Source: Agelaius tricolor (Eukaryota > Chordata > Aves > Passeriformes > Icteridae). From it: DNA of 64,000 nt. The stretch spans positions 1,054,001 through 1,118,000 of the forward strand of contig JALJCS010000056.1 of the NCBI GenBank assembly GCA_023055355.1, read 5' to 3'. The position numbers and the translations under genes are program-made. Every line of letters begins with the position of its first letter. Positions within the stretch are counted from its first letter, which is position 1. The notes beneath the pieces were generated by a model, which saw only the letters and a list, made by a program, of their open reading frames with translations, had not been told where the DNA came from and ran no database searches. This document shows positions 30,011-42,419 of this stretch, one piece after another.

Positions 30011-30372
30011 GCACGTATGTTGTGAACTCAATATTAAATATGGGGTGATGAGTCATTTCTAGCCCTTAGGCTTGTTTTTAATTTTTATGACTTTTTACAT
30101 GTGTCAAACAGCTCCCGTGGAGCCCCTGCAGCTTAAGGCTGCTGCTGCCATTGCTCCCCTAGTGTGTGAGGTACAGGAAGAGAAGTCTGGCCTGGGGAGC
30201 CTGGTAGTGCCCTGAGGGAAGGGCACCCGTGAGGGGCCTATTTGTGCTGATGGGTCTGAGGTACAGGTACTGCTGAGGAGGTAAGAGAGCTCCTTATGGG
30301 TGGTTATATTGTCCACAAAAATCAGATTCCTTGCCCCGTGTGCAACAAGCCAATAATTATGCACTTGAGAGA
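30011..30372. other. No gene recognised
   Basis: Unassigned sequence between CR1 and a family-X LTR piece. No supported reading frame or repeat. Confidence 0.4.
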
Positions 30373-30429
30373 GTCTCAGTTTGAAAAGAAAGGTGTCTGC
30401 CAAGGAAGGCAGGAGCCTCTCTTGAAATG
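30373..30429 (-). repeat. Family-X LTR piece, left of ERV-A2
   Basis: GGTGTCTGCCAAGGAAGG matches the edge of the LTR at 61844. The same LTR resumes at 39785 after ERV-A2, so ERV-A2 landed within it. Confidence 0.75.
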
Positions 30430-31045
30430 TGTCCAGTCGACTGTCTGTCTCTGCCCAGACATGCCTAGGGTGGTTCTGGGGCGGCCTGCGCTTCAAAGGA
30501 CGAGTCTGGACTCTTCAGTTTTTCAGTCTTCAGATTGTTTATTATTTCTTATCTACAGAATTTTCTTTCTGCCCAACAGAGGTCTGACCTGCAAGGCAGC
30601 CAAGGGCACTCTGACCACCCACGGGGTGGTCGTGTCTTTTTATACTAAAAACTACGTATATCATATTTACCTTTATTTCCCAATACCTTTCATCCATATT
30701 AGCAAGTGCACCTTCACCATGAACCAATCCCCAAGTGCCAACATCACCACAGACGATGGAAGACAAGAAGAAGAAAGAAGGACGAGACACGCCCTGATCC
30801 CTCCATCTTGTCTCCATAACCCCCCTGTACCAAGAACCCTAAAATCCGTATTTCACTCTGTAAATATATCTTTCTTGCACCATTGACTCCCAAGTGACTC
30901 TCACGTCCTCAAACAGGTGTCACATCCTTAAAAGGATCAAAATCAAGCCACCAAACGCTTCTGGCAACATTCCAGGATTTCCGAGCCCCCCCAAGGGTTC
31001 TCTCGGTAACTCTGGACATCTGGAGTGATGTGCTGAGTTCCCACA
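30430..31045 (-). repeat. ERV-A2 3' LTR
   Basis: Minus strand TGTGGGAACTC (31045) to GACTGGACA (30430). About 616 bp, matching 39160-39778. Confidence 0.95.
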
Positions 31046-32298
31046 TCTCCGCCTTCTGTTTGCACCAAGAACACCTCTTTGGCAACTTGACTCATGACAT
31101 GCCATACACATAAAAAGATGCATGGAACAATGAGCATGAGGACTAAGAGCACTATTAAAACATAAAACCCTATCTTTAAAAACCCTCTCCATAAAGGAGA
31201 AAAATCAAAAAATCCCGCCACATCATCAATCCATGACCCAGTGACTTCACCAAGTTTCGTTATGCTGTCTTTTATCTTTTGAATACTTTCGTGAATCGAC
31301 CTAGAATCGTCAGAGAGATTCATGCAGCACATTCCCTCAAATTCTTCACACCCATGTCCATGAGCGAGCAACAGATAATTGATTGCCGCTCTATTTTGAA
31401 GAGTTGCCTGTCTTACATTGTCTATGTCTTTTAACATGTCGCTCAATGCAAGAGAGACCGATTGAGCATGTTTGCTCAACCAACAACCCATGTGGCCCAG
31501 TTGAGTCAAGGCCACCCCTGACGCTGTCTGAGGTGAGAAAATTGCTGTCGCAATTCCCCTTGCCTTGTCCCAAGTGTACACTTCATTGTCGCAATCTGCA
31601 CTATAATGTTGCAAGGATCTTTTTTCTTATTGTTTTTGCTCTCTCAACAATTTCAAATCTGGTGACAACATTGAAATCTTCCCAATGCTGCATGGACCTC
31701 CCTTGGCATTTGCAGGAATGCCGTGCCAAATTCTGTCCCCACAGATTAAAAACAATCCACGTGGCAATTGCACTGGAACTTGGATTGATCCTCTGGCTGT
31801 CGTCTTGGTGTGATTGCATCAAGCTGATGCATTTCTGTAAAATTCATGATTTGGAGTGACATCAGTGGTCTTATTTGTCTTTGTCACATCCGGGATTTCA
31901 AATTTCATGCATAGTTTCATTGTCGTGGACCTGAAAATTTCCAATTCCTGAGGTTCAGTAGAAGCCACAGGTAGAAGATGTGTCCAAGCACACCATTCAT
32001 TCACAGGATCTTTGATGACCTGCGAAATCTCAACTGGAGAGTGTCCTGGAATTGGCCATTCGTCCACTGGCAACCCAACCATGCATGCTGAGAATGGTTT
32101 CCCTGGTCTTGAATGTGTCAGGCAGATACTTTCTAAATTCGCTGCTTGGGCTAAAGTCTCCCAAACATTTTGTTTTGGCTGATCAATAGGTAGATTCGCC
32201 CCATTGCTTAAAGCAACAGATGAAAGAATGAGGCACATGAGCATTATGAAGCTCATGACTTCACCCTTATGAAAAAGCATTGCCATGTGTTCATTCAA
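30943..32298 (-). pseudogene. env: ERV-A2 envelope with two nonsense codons
   Basis: One continuous frame with two stops. SU starts at 32298 with a hydrophobic signal (IMLMCLILSSVALS). A Trp codon became TGA at 31819-31821. A TAA at 31627-31629 lies just before the Glu-Lys-Arg cleavage site. TM follows with C-x6-CC (CEEFEGMCC) and a clear hydrophobic anchor (VLIVLLVLMLIVPCIFLC). The native C-terminus reads through the polypurine tract and about 100 bases into the LTR, ending at 30943. Confidence 0.88.
31046..31057 (-). other. ERV-A2 polypurine tract (one interruption)
   Basis: Minus strand AGAAGGCGGAGA against the 3' LTR. The C interrupts the purine run that is perfect in ERV-A1. Confidence 0.85.
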
Positions 32299-32325
32299 AG
32301 CCCCAAAGGAAAACCCCCAAAGTCT

Positions 32326-35033
32326 TTATTCTTTTTGTTTCTTCTCTGAGTTGTTGTTCACAACTTGAGCCTCCTCTTCTGTTTGTGTGCTCGTTTCTCT
32401 GCTTTTGGGATCAGTGTCCTCTCGCTCTCGCGTCCAAAATGGCTTCACGTGTCGTGCCGACACCCACTTCAGACCTCGCCCTGTGGAAACACAAGCGAAA
32501 CCCTTGCCCCAAGTGATTAGTTTGAAAGGACCCTCTATTTGTCCTGTCTCTGGGTTTCTGATCAAAACCAAAGGATTCTCCCTTAGTTTTGCCTGAGAGC
32601 TGTTTGAAAAATGCCTCACGATTGGTGGATTGGGTTCTGAAGACGAGCTGTTAAGAAAATTCAACACATACAATGCTTTGTTTAACTTCATGTGAGGTGT
32701 CACCTCTGGCTCCCCCCTTTTTTGCCTATCCAAAAGGGATTTCAGGGTATGATGTGTTCTTTCAATGATTGCCTGACCTGTGGGTGAATGTGGAATACCA
32801 AATGTATGTTCGACACCCCGTCTTTTCAGAAATTTGTCAAGCACTCTGCCTGTATATGTTGGGCCATTGTCTGTTTTTATTTCTTGAGGTACACCTAATG
32901 ATGCAAATGCTTGCAGAAAATGTCGACAAGCGTGTTCTGTTGTTTCCCCTGCATGTGCTGAAGCAAAGACTGCTCCTGAAAATGTATCTACTGAAACATG
33001 AACATTTTTGAGCTTCCCAAATGATGGATATTTTGTGACATCTGTTTGCCACAGCTGAAGACTTTGCAGTCCTCTTGGGTTGACTGCTCCTGTGGAAGCA
33101 GGTGGCTGCACAAGCTGACAATCTGGACAAGCACTAATGATTTCCCTGGCCTGAGTTTTTGTATGACAAAAAGAATTCCATCAGCGCCTGTGTATTCTGA
33201 TGAAAAAATGCATGACTCAGTCTTGCCTGCTCAAAAATGTCCGGAAGTGTTTGTGAAATGGGCATTGTCAACCTGTCTGCCTGAGCATTCCCTTCCGCTA
33301 GAAATCCTGGAAGTGTTGTGTGCGCTCTGATGTGAGTGATGAAATATTCTTCTTCCCTGCTTTCTAGCACTGCTTTCATGCTCACTAGATAGGAATATAA
33401 AACTTCGTTGCTGACTTCTTTCAAGAGCGAACCTTCCAATCGTCTGACCACACCCGCAACATATGCGGAATCCGTGACCAAATTGAGAGGTTGTTGGAAC
33501 AACTGAAATGCTTGGACAACAGCTGCCAATTCCACAATTTGTGGAGAGCCTTGAACCGTCTTCAAGTCTGAGTCCCATTCCCCTGTTGTTGAGTTCATCC
33601 ACGTGATCACTGACTTGTGTGTCTTCCCTGAGCCATCAGTGAACACTGTGATCCCGTCCAGAGGTTCTTCACTTATTCTTGGCTTTGCTCTGTAACATAT
33701 CTGTGACTGCAACATTTTGTGCTGCAGAAAATTGATTGTGCAGGTTCCTGGAAAGGCTAACAATGCGATTAAATAATCTTTCTTCAAAGGTAAATGAATC
33801 ATTGAGAATTCTCGTCCTGCCATTGTCAGCAACCTTGTTCTCGCCTTTATGATGATCTGTGCTGCCATCTCCAGATCTGTGAGAATTGTTTTTGGAGGCC
33901 TATGTGGTAAGAAAATCCACTCTATGATTATCAAAGAATCTCTTTGAGATTAATCCCATTGGAAGATCAAACCATGGAATTGTGTTTTCTTTCCCCGCAC
34001 TGCCAAGTGAAAAGGCAATGATTCAACGAATCGATGTGCTTGTCTTTTCTGAATAGCATCCGTAACTTTCTCCAATTCTTTCTTCGCTTCCCATGTGAGT
34101 GTCCTGGGAGATCAAATATCTGTGTCTCCTCTCAAGAGATCGAGCAACGCTGGAATGTAGCTGTTCGTGATTCCCAAAATCGATCTCATCCAGTTGATCT
34201 CTCCTAGAAGTTGTTGTAAATCATGCAGATTGTTGACTTTTGTGCTCATCTCCATTTTCTGAGGTCTTATCATTTTCTCCGAGATCTTCCACCCTAGATA
34301 TTTCCAAGGCGTGACCTCCTGAATCTTTGAAACACTGATTTCCAGACCTGCCTTTTGCACTTCTGCAATCACACAGTCACGAGCCTTTTGCAGCTCTTGT
34401 TGTGTTGATGCCGCAATGAGCAAATCATCCATGTAATGAATGATTTTCACTTTCGGAAATTTCTTCCGCGCTGGTGACAAAGCTTGTGCCACGTACCCTT
34501 GGCAGATTGTGGGCGAGTTCTTGACACCCTGAGGAAGAATCACCCAATGGTACCGCTGCAGAGGTGTTTCCTTGTTAATACTTGGAACAGAAAAGGCAAG
34601 CCTTGGAGCATCATCTGGATGAAGTGGAATGCTGAAGAAACAGTCCTTGAGGTCAATGACCACAAGCGGCCAATCTCTGGGAATCATCGAAACAGATGGA
34701 AGTCCCAGCTGAAGCGGTCCCATGTCTTTGAGAGCTTCGTTGATCTTCTTGAGATCGTGCAACAGCCTCCATTTGCCTGATAGCTTCTTTTTGATGACGA
34801 ACACTGGAGAGTTCCAAGGGCTGTTTGTTGGCTTGATGTGTCCCTTCTGCAATTGTTCTTGGACCAGGGTTTTTCAGTGCACTCAACTTTTTTCGCTCAA
34901 GGGGCCACTGATCCACCCAGACTGGATCATTCGTTCTCCAAGTCAACTTCAGTGTGGCGAGTGCTGCAGTGACCCCTACTAAAAATCCGCCTCGATCTTC
35001 GTGCCCCATTTTGCCAAAAGATCTCGTCCCCAA
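32326..35033 (-). pseudogene. pol: ERV-A2 Pol, broken
   Basis: Homologous throughout to ERV-A1 Pol. Breaks seen: an extra T near 34870 shifts the frame early in RT; a stop at 34112-34114; a TAA at 33950-33952; about 39 bases missing near 33773 compared with ERV-A1; an extra base near 33165 at the start of integrase. The RT (34112-34852) keeps YMDD, RNase H keeps FTDGSGKTHK, and integrase keeps TDVTKYPSF, KTDNGPTYTG and GQAIIERTHH. The zinc region runs across the frameshift. Confidence 0.9.
34982..34988 (-). promoter_or_regulatory. ERV-A2 pro-pol -1 frameshift heptamer
   Basis: G GAT TTT before the pro stop TAG (34979-34981), as in ERV-A1. Confidence 0.85.
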
Positions 35034-35632
35034 ACTGTGATTGGCTTTTGCACAACAAAAGGACGAATGATCGCCGTCTTGTTTCCTGGTCCCGTGACAA
35101 TGATGGAATTCTCACTCTGCAGACACAGAGAAACTCCCCCTATGCCTGAGAGAGATCCCAAGGGCGCAATCAAGCTCCAATTGCGAGGCCAAAAGATGTA
35201 AGATATTAGTGTGACATCCGCTCCTGTGTCGAGCATGCCTCTGACCACTATTTTTCTGTCTCCACAAGTCAACTGACAAGTGAATGAGGGTCGGTCTCGA
35301 CCTATGTGCTTTATCCATGTAGTGTGTATTTCAACATGCTCCTTCAAAGGAAGCCCTTCCTCGTCGAAAATTGACATGACTTCTTCAATGGCATGTGGTG
35401 GCAAGGCGAAAGCTCTCACGATCTGAGTGTTTTCTGCCACGGTCAACGGTGGACGAAGAGCTTTTGCCAAAACTGTCAACTCCATATTTTTGTCCGCTGA
35501 AACAACTGTTGGATAAACAATGAGTCCAAGGATGCTGCTTTTATCTTGTCCTACTATTAGAAAATCGTCTCTTATACGAATCTCCGCGGATACCTGTTGG
35601 AATCTCCCCATGACTTTCATCCAGAAAGCAAA

Positions 35633-38600
35633 TTAATTTGGAAGTTGCCAGTGTGCACTGTGCTCCTGGTGGAAGGAGGTCTGGGTCGCTGGGGAATCAG
35701 CTGAAGATTTTGCTGAGGGCGTCTGCTTGATGTTCTCCAATGACTGTCCTGTTTGCTGTTGTGTCACCGCCATCACTTGTGTCACCACACGCTGACGGTT
35801 TGTGGGCACGCTCCTTTTCCCGTTTCCCAGATACAGTAAAGGATTCCCTTCCACGTCCGTCTGAGAATAACATTCTTTCACAGAGTGTCTTCCTCTTCCG
35901 CATCGTGCACAAAGTGGCTTTTCTGGTTTTTGCATCTGCACTTGTGCGTGCGCTTGTGGACAATTCTTCTTCATGTGCCCAAACGCTCCACACTTGTAGC
36001 ATCGTCCTCGTGACGGATTGTTCTTTTTCTGGATGGTTGCAAGAACTTTACTCTGCTGTTGAAGTACTTCTTCCAGCATTTTTTCCAACACCTTGTCTTC
36101 TGACTGTTTTTCCGAGTGTCTTTTTATCTGTTCTTCCCATTCTCCTCTCAGCTCATCCCTCACGATTGACGCAACATGCTGAGGTGTTCCCACCTTGCTG
36201 CATGCCTCCACCAGCTCTGCCAAGGATGGCCATCCTGGCATTGCACTGATGACCCCTTGACAATCCGGGTTGGCATTGCCGAAGGCTAGACTTTCCATGA
36301 GACGTCTCTTCACTGCCTCATCAGTCACTTGTCGGTCCACAGCTTGCGAGAGTCAATCTATGAATGACGAATATGATACCATGGGACCTTGCCTGATGCA
36401 TGAGAATGGGATGTCTGGAACTCCCGCTGGAGCAATCTGCAAGATCGCTCTGCTCGCTACTTCCTTTATGTCATTCAACACTCGTCGTGGAAGTCGTGCT
36501 GCTTGCTCTGCTGGATTGTCATCTGGAGGATCTCCTGCCAACTGTGCCTCTGTGAGATTTGCGTTTGGCCCAGCTTGATAGCTGGTTCTCAACTCTGTGA
36601 GATATCTTCGCCATCTTCTTTCCCAGATGAGACTCTGTGTGTCTGTGAGAATCATTGACACAAGGCTTCGGATATCATATGGTGTGAGGTCATACATATT
36701 GAATGTCCCCCTCAGGAACTGTTGGAAGAATTGTGAATTCAGCCCATTATTCTGAATGGCCTTTGCTAAGTCTTTGACTACTTCATGACCCAACATTTCC
36801 CACCTCAGATTTTGACCTTGTGCATCATATGTCACTGGCATTATTATATCTCCTGATCCTTTAAACAAATCCTTTACTTTTGCCAACTTTTTTCTAATTT
36901 TTTCCAGTTCGTTGTTTCCACTGGCTGTTCTTCTTCCTCCTCTGAAAACCCCATGTAGTTGCATGCACAGTGGAATCGTGGAAGTCCTTGGTGATTCTTT
37001 GTTCCACATTCTTTGTTTTGAGGTTTTTGGTCTCGCTCCTAAATCCAAAAAAGAAACTTGAGGTTCTCGTGATTGTGTTCTTCTTGCTGTATCAAAAGAA
37101 TGCAGAAGGCTTTTTGCTGCTTCTGCTGCTGAAAACATCCATGCCGGAATTCCTTCTGATGCTGTGATTCGTATCATGTCTTCTCCTTGTGATTGCGCTC
37201 CATCTGAATTGCCTTCAACTTCGTGAGATCCCGAAGTTGACGAAGGATTGTCCATTTGTTGTTTTGTTGTTGTTGTTTTCTTCGATGTAGTTTTCTTTTT
37301 ATACGTTGTTGGAAAAAATCGCTGCATTGTTGCAGTCTCGCCAGCAGGTGGCGTTGTGGCTCTGTCGAACAGGCCTGGCATGTCCTGCACTGCGGTCATC
37401 CCCCCATGAGGTGGCGCTGTCATCTGCCTGGACGACCGTGATGATGGCACGAACTCGATCGGCTCCTGTTCAACAGACTGCAATGCTTGCGATCGTGTTT
37501 GAGACCGAGTCTGCATGGCTGTTGACTGAGCTGACAGTGGAGGTTGAATACGTGAATGTCTCCCTTGGTTGGAAGAGGTTTGGACCACAGGGATTGAAAC
37601 CGAAGGCATTGGGATCGGAGAGGGGGTGGAGCCCTGGGATGTCGAACCCTGAGCATGGCCCCTCCTCCTCTCCCGAGACATCACAGGGGATCGGACCCGC
37701 CTCCGACCGCGCTCTGCCTGCACTTTTCGCGCTTGCGCGCCTTCAGGAACGCCTCCTGCCTCCCCTGAACTAACGTCACCGTCTCCGTCCCGCTCCGCCT
37801 CTGAAGTCTCCTCCCTAGGATCCGTTCCTGACCCTCTCTCCTCCTCCTCTGACGCTGTATCCACACCACCTGCCGGAGCATGCAGCCCTCCCCCTAGCGG
37901 TACTCCCATTCGCGCCGCGATTCAGGACGATCTCCGCGTCCCGACTTCCGGGTTTGACATCATCACCGCGCGTTCCTCGCGTCTCCCTACGGTAGCCGGC
38001 TGGAGCCCTGCAGCTGCCCCATGCTCACTGCCCGTGTCTGACGCTGCCGCGTCGGTTTGAGAGCCCTCCCCGGATGTCCCGCGAGCCTTGCCCTTCGCGC
38101 GCACTTTTGGCACTGCGCCAGCTGAGATTGCCGCTGCCCTCGGCGCTGCGCTCGCAAAAGCCACACCAGAACCCGTGTCCCCCATTGCCTCCGTGCCCCT
38201 CCCACCAGCTAGCGTCCTAAGGAGCGACCCATCTCCTCGATCTCGCAGGGAGAAAACCTTAACTCGTCTGGGATTGGAATGGTGTCGTCTGTGCCTGAGT
38301 CGGAGCCTGAAGCCCCTGTACTCTCTGGGGTTTCAGGACGTTTTGGAGGTCCCTTGGGTTTTCGGGATGGTGGGACTGAAGGCAATGACATTTCTCCCTG
38401 CTCCCCTTCCTCGGGAGCTGTTTCCCCCGGGCCAATTGGGATCAGAGCCAATCTCCGTTTCGAGCCTTGCTCTCCTCCCTCCGCCCCTGTGGGATTTATA
38501 GCAAGTTGTCGCCTGGCCGACCCCCTAGACTGAGCTGAGGTCGCTTCTAACATAATTCTTGCAGAAGACAGCAGTTTCAAGGCTGTCTTATCATCCTTCG

Positions 38601-38805
38601 TAGCTAAGAGATAGAGGTGCCTATTAATTTCCTGCCAAAAACCCACTTCAAACAACAGATGCGCCTCTGAGTACGGGTAATTACACCGCACCCATACCAA
38701 CAGTTCTTTAAACTTTTTCTTTGGGATCCCTATAGTATGTGTGTCTGCCACGCTTTGTAAGTCAGACAAAATCTCTAATTGTTCCTGGGAGAGTACACCC
38801 CCCAT
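35633..38805 (-). pseudogene. gag: ERV-A2 Gag, broken, with both zinc knuckles
   Basis: Starts at an ATG at 38805 with Met-Gly-Gly as in ERV-A1. The matrix frame stops at 38209. The linker is shorter here, as part of the Gly/Arg-rich segment near 38200 is missing, and has a TGA near 37921. 36353-37909 reads the second half of the linker and capsid, stopping at 36353. The last part (35633-36340) holds a Gln/Lys-rich coiled stretch, CYKCGAFGHMKKNC and CARCGRGRHSVKEC, and a Thr/Gln-rich tail. Confidence 0.88.
35822..35828 (-). promoter_or_regulatory. ERV-A2 gag-pro -1 frameshift heptamer
   Basis: G GGA AAC in the gag frame; a -1 slip opens the pro frame (Gly-Lys-Arg-Glu-Lys). Confidence 0.8.
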
Positions 38806-39139
38806 GTTCTTAATTTTTGACCTTCTCACTGAATTTGTCGTCAGAGCAGTCCGAAGGCTCCTGGTCACCGGCCCGCAGGTCACAGGAGATGGATTCAGAG
38901 GCGCCTTTCTGATTCCGATCTGGGCTGTTCTGCTACGAACCTTCTTCGGCAGAAGTGGAGTGCGATGTTCTCAGTGGCTGCTGCTTCTTCAGACTCCTCT
39001 GGCTGCTTTCCCAAGGAGTTATCAGCGCTCTCCTGGGAACAAGTCTAGCTCGGGAGCTGCCCACTCAGAGCTTCGAGGTTGCCTCTCTGCGAGAGGTGCA
39101 CACCAGAGCCCACCGGGGCTCAGCGGGTGCCCGCCGAGT

Positions 39140-39157
39140 GCCCACCCAGGGACACCA
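39140..39157 (-). other. ERV-A2 primer binding site, tRNA-Asn
   Basis: Minus strand TGGTGTCCCTGGGTGGGC, 17 of 18 bases matching the tRNA-Asn complement, two bases from the LTR. Confidence 0.85.
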
Positions 39158-39159
39158 GG

Positions 39160-39778
39160 TGTCCGGTCAACTGTCTGTCTCTGCCCAGACATGCGTAGGG
39201 TGGTTCTGGGGCGGCCTGCGCTTCAAAGGACGAGTCTGGACTCTTCAGTTTTTCAGTCTTCAGATTGTTTATTATTTCTTATCTACAGAATTTTCTTTCT
39301 GCCCAACAGAGGTCTGACCTGCAAGGCAGCCAAGGGCACTCTGACCACCCATGGGGTGGTCGTGTCTTTTTATACTAAAAACTACGTATATCATATTTAC
39401 CTTTATTTCCCAATACCTTTCATCCATATTAGCAAGTGCACCTTCACCATGAACCAATCCCCAAGTGCCAACATCACCACAGACGATGGAAGACAAGAAG
39501 AAGAAAGAAGAAGGACGAGACACGCCCTGATCCCTCCATCTTGTCTCCATAACCCCCCTGTACCAAGAACCCTAAAATCCGTATTTCACTCTGTAAATAT
39601 ATCTTTCTTGCACCATTGACTCCCAAGTGACTCTCACGTCCTCAAACAGGTGTCACATCCTTAAAAGGATCAAAATCAAGCCACCAAACGCTTCTGGCAA
39701 CATTCCAGGATTTCCGAGCCCCCCCAAGGGTTCTCTCGGTAACTCTGGACATCTGGAGTGATGTGCTGAGTTCCCACA
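39160..39778 (-). repeat. ERV-A2 5' LTR (619 bp)
   Basis: TGTGGGAACTC to GACCGGACA on the minus strand, TATA box at 39366-39374 and AATAAAC signal near 39267. Flanked on the outer side by GAAATG. Confidence 0.95.
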
Positions 39779-39784
39779 GAAATG

Positions 39785-40242
39785 GAAAATGTAAACCCCC
39801 TCCCTCCAAATTATTATAATTTTGAAATTAAGGGGTTCTCAGGCAAAGATATGGAAGTAGAAATAACAGTTCTTTTATTAGAAAAAGTAATGATGGAGTA
39901 ATACAAAACAACACTGACAGAGTCAGAATACAACCTGACAACCTGACACCCTGTTGGTCAGGGTGTTGGTAGCAGTCCGATTAAATGGTGGCTGCAGTCC
40001 TCCTGGAGTGACAAATGTGGTTCTGTTGAAGCAGTGATCCTGTAGAAGGGTGTAGTTTTCCTCTGAAGGTCTAGTGGTGGTGTAGATGGGCCTGGTCTTC
40101 CTCTGGGAATCCAGTGGGAAAAGGCTGCCTATGGTGTTCCAAATCTCCGATTGTATCCAGGTAGGAATGCTTGGCTCCTCCCTCTGGGCAGAGCATCTCA
40201 CAATGGGATGATGTAATTTTATCAGTCATGCAGTGACACTCA
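39785..40242 (-). repeat. Family-X LTR, right of ERV-A2
   Basis: Resumes the LTR of 30373-30429 (GGAAAATGTAAACCCC, AATTATTATAATTTTGAAATT) as in 61900-61950. Minus-strand TAATAAAAGAAC near 39873 is its polyadenylation signal. Confidence 0.7.
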
Positions 40243-41034
40243 ATGGCCCATCGAAAGAAGATATTTCCCGGAGGGAGGATTGGTTGTGGAGGAGATAAAG
40301 AAAAACCACCCCACCTTGATGTTGCGTCCCGATTGCGGGAGGGACAGGTGCTCGCACGCCCCGATCTCCTTTTGCTTTCAGCATGCGCACCAGGAGTGGC
40401 CGTGCCCCACCTCTGCCGCCGGCAGGCAGAATCGTGGTTCGGCCAGTGGCTGGGATCCTGGACTGCCAGGAGCAGCCGATAAATGTGGACCCAAGTTGAA
40501 GGACCGGGGCAAAGGAAAAAGGAAGGTCTGCTTGCTTCTCTGAGCTGCCTTTATTCTTTCCTGTGGCGGGAGTAGCACGGAGGCTGCAACGCAGCACAGA
40601 AGCAGGGCAGGTGATGCAGCACCGTGCGGGTGCGGGTGGGGCAGCAGCAAAGAGCGGGAAACAAAGAAAAACAGCGGCTTTTATGGAGGGGGGGTGGATT
40701 CCCAGGAGGAGACCGTCTAACAAATCAAGGGCTAGATAGGAGGGGTCTGGGGGAACAAATGTAAAGATAATACCAATAAAAAATGGAAAGGGAAAGGTAC
40801 ATACCAATGAGAGAAGGGAAATATCATAACTGACAGCAAATCTTCTGGATAAAGGGCTGTAGCAAATTATGACAGGCTGTAGGGGCAGGATTTTGGAGGA
40901 TAGACAGGGAAGAATCTGGAATTATCATAACTGCCATGGGGAAAAGGTGGGAAAACAGGTGGTAAACAACTTCAGGGAGAGAATAACATCAAACCCTCAC
41001 TGCCACAATACCTGGTTTTAACAGGTGGCTTAAT
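40243..41034 (-). repeat. LTR-like insertion (minus)
   Basis: The minus strand has CCATAAAAGCC (about 40680) and AATAAAGG (about 40550) in promoter-then-polyA order, in a GC-rich setting that differs from both sides. Boundaries are approximate and no duplication was proven. Confidence 0.45.
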
Positions 41035-41438
41035 TAACAGAAGATAACTGCCCCACCTCTAACAGATGGCAATACAATTGTGAAAAACAGAGTTCACTCC
41101 TTAGAATTTTTAAAATTTTAATAATAATAGGATAAAAGAAGGACAATATTTCCAGCACTGGCGTGCTTTTGACAAACGGCCAAAGAGCACAAAAAACCCC
41201 CTTAAAATCATGTTCTTTATATATGATTACATTGTTGGGGTTACATGTATATTCATTAGCTTATACATTATTTAAACATTCCCAAGAGCTTTAGATGTTG
41301 CAGGGTCTACTTTGTGTTTAGGTTTTCCATTTTGACTTATCTGTATGACATCCTGAGATCAAGTCAATAAATTTTATTCCTTCCCGTGATTTCATCCCTG
41401 TTGTTTCACACTTTTCTGATAAGAGGAGTTAACAAGCT
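41035..41438. other. No gene recognised
   Basis: AT-rich flank of the solo LTR. No supported features. Confidence 0.4.
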
Positions 41439-41444
41439 CTCCCC

Positions 41445-42068
41445 TGTGGGATCTCAGCACATTGTTCCCGATGTCCAGAGATGCCAGGAGAACCCTTGGG
41501 GGGGGGTCTCGAAAATCCTGGAATGTTGCCAAGAGTGTTTGGTGGCTTGATTTTGATCCATCCACAGAAGTAACAAGAGTTTGAGGGCATGAGAATCACT
41601 TTAGAGTGAAAAGTGTAAAAGAGAGACATTTAGAGGGTGAAATATAGACTTTAAGGTTTTTGGTACAGGGGGGTTATGGAGACAAGATGGAGGGATCAGG
41701 GCGTGTCTCGTCCTTCTTCTTTCTTCTTCTTGTCCTCCATCTCCTGTGATGATGTTGGCACTTGGGGATTGGTTTATGGTGAAGGTGCACTTGCTAACAT
41801 GGGTGAAAAGCATTGGGAAATAAAGGTAAATATTGTATACGTAGATTTTAGTATAAAAAGACATGACCGCCCCGTGGGTGGTCAGAGAGTGCCTGTGACT
41901 GCTTGCAGATCAGACGTCTGTTGGGCAGACAGAAAATTTTGTAGATAAGAAATAATAAACAATCTGAAGACCAAAAAGCTGAAGAGTCCAGACTCGTCCT
42001 TTGAAACGCGTGCCACCCAAGAACCACCCTACCCGTGTCGGGGCAGAGACAGACAGCCGAACCCGACA
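41445..42068 (+). repeat. Solo ERV-A LTR with 6-bp TSD
   Basis: TGTGGGATCTC to CCCGACA (624 bp), flanked by CTCCCC at 41439-41444 and 42069-42074. TATA box at 41852-41860. Of the ERV-A1 subtype. Confidence 0.96.
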
Positions 42069-42283
42069 CTCCCCCAGTCTCCTCCAGTGCTCTGTCTTGT
42101 GTTACTGTTATCTTATCACTTGGATGGGTCAATCAGTGGATGGTCTTGCACTGTTTTCTTAGTTACACAAAAGCTTTTTCACATCTTATGTTTTGCTAAG
42201 GTCTATAGTACAATACGTTCATCACACTACTATTTCTATGAGCAATACAGTACATACTTAAGCTGATGTATTATACCGAGTCA

Positions 42284-42409
42284 AGGGGTTGAGCTAGGAA
42301 TGCAGCTAAGATAGTGAAAACAATATATTTTAATTAGGAGCTTAAATGAATTAAGGGGTTAAGTAAGAAATGTAGTTAGCAAAGATCATACATTTTGATT
42401 AGAGCTTAA
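42284..42409 (+). repeat. Imperfect tandem duplication (~65-bp unit)
   Basis: AAGGGGTT...AGGAGCTTAA is followed by a similar AAGGGGTT...TAGAGCTTAA unit. Confidence 0.65.
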
Positions 42410-42419
42410 CAAGGAGATT

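Larger units (their letters stand above)
34979..35828 (-). pseudogene. pro: ERV-A2 dUTPase-like segment and protease
   Basis: In the frame entered by slippage at 35822 there is a stop at 35697 and a disruption near 35600; from about 35580 the frame is open to the pro stop. It holds a degenerate dUTPase-like segment (ILGLIVYPTVVSADKN) lacking the usual Asp-rich catalytic motif, then protease with LDTGADVT and LWGRD-like WGRDLLAKWG. ERV-A1 is open across the same region. Confidence 0.8.
30430..39778 (-). mobile_element. ERV-A2: full-length class II provirus with 6-bp TSD
   Basis: Two ~617-bp LTRs enclose gag, pro, pol and env on the minus strand. GAAATG flanks the element at 30424-30429 and 39779-39784. 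The two LTRs differ by about four substitutions and a 3-base indel by eye, yet every gene carries stops or frameshifts, unlike ERV-A1. It keeps the complete nucleocapsid order missing from ERV-A1 and so serves as the reference for reading that deletion. Confidence 0.95.

Noticed and set aside
35590..35660. Gag-pro slip site at the ERV-A2 gag stop (CCAAATTAA)
   Set aside because: Does not fit the X-XXY-YYZ form; the upstream G GGA AAC fits and is conserved in both copies.
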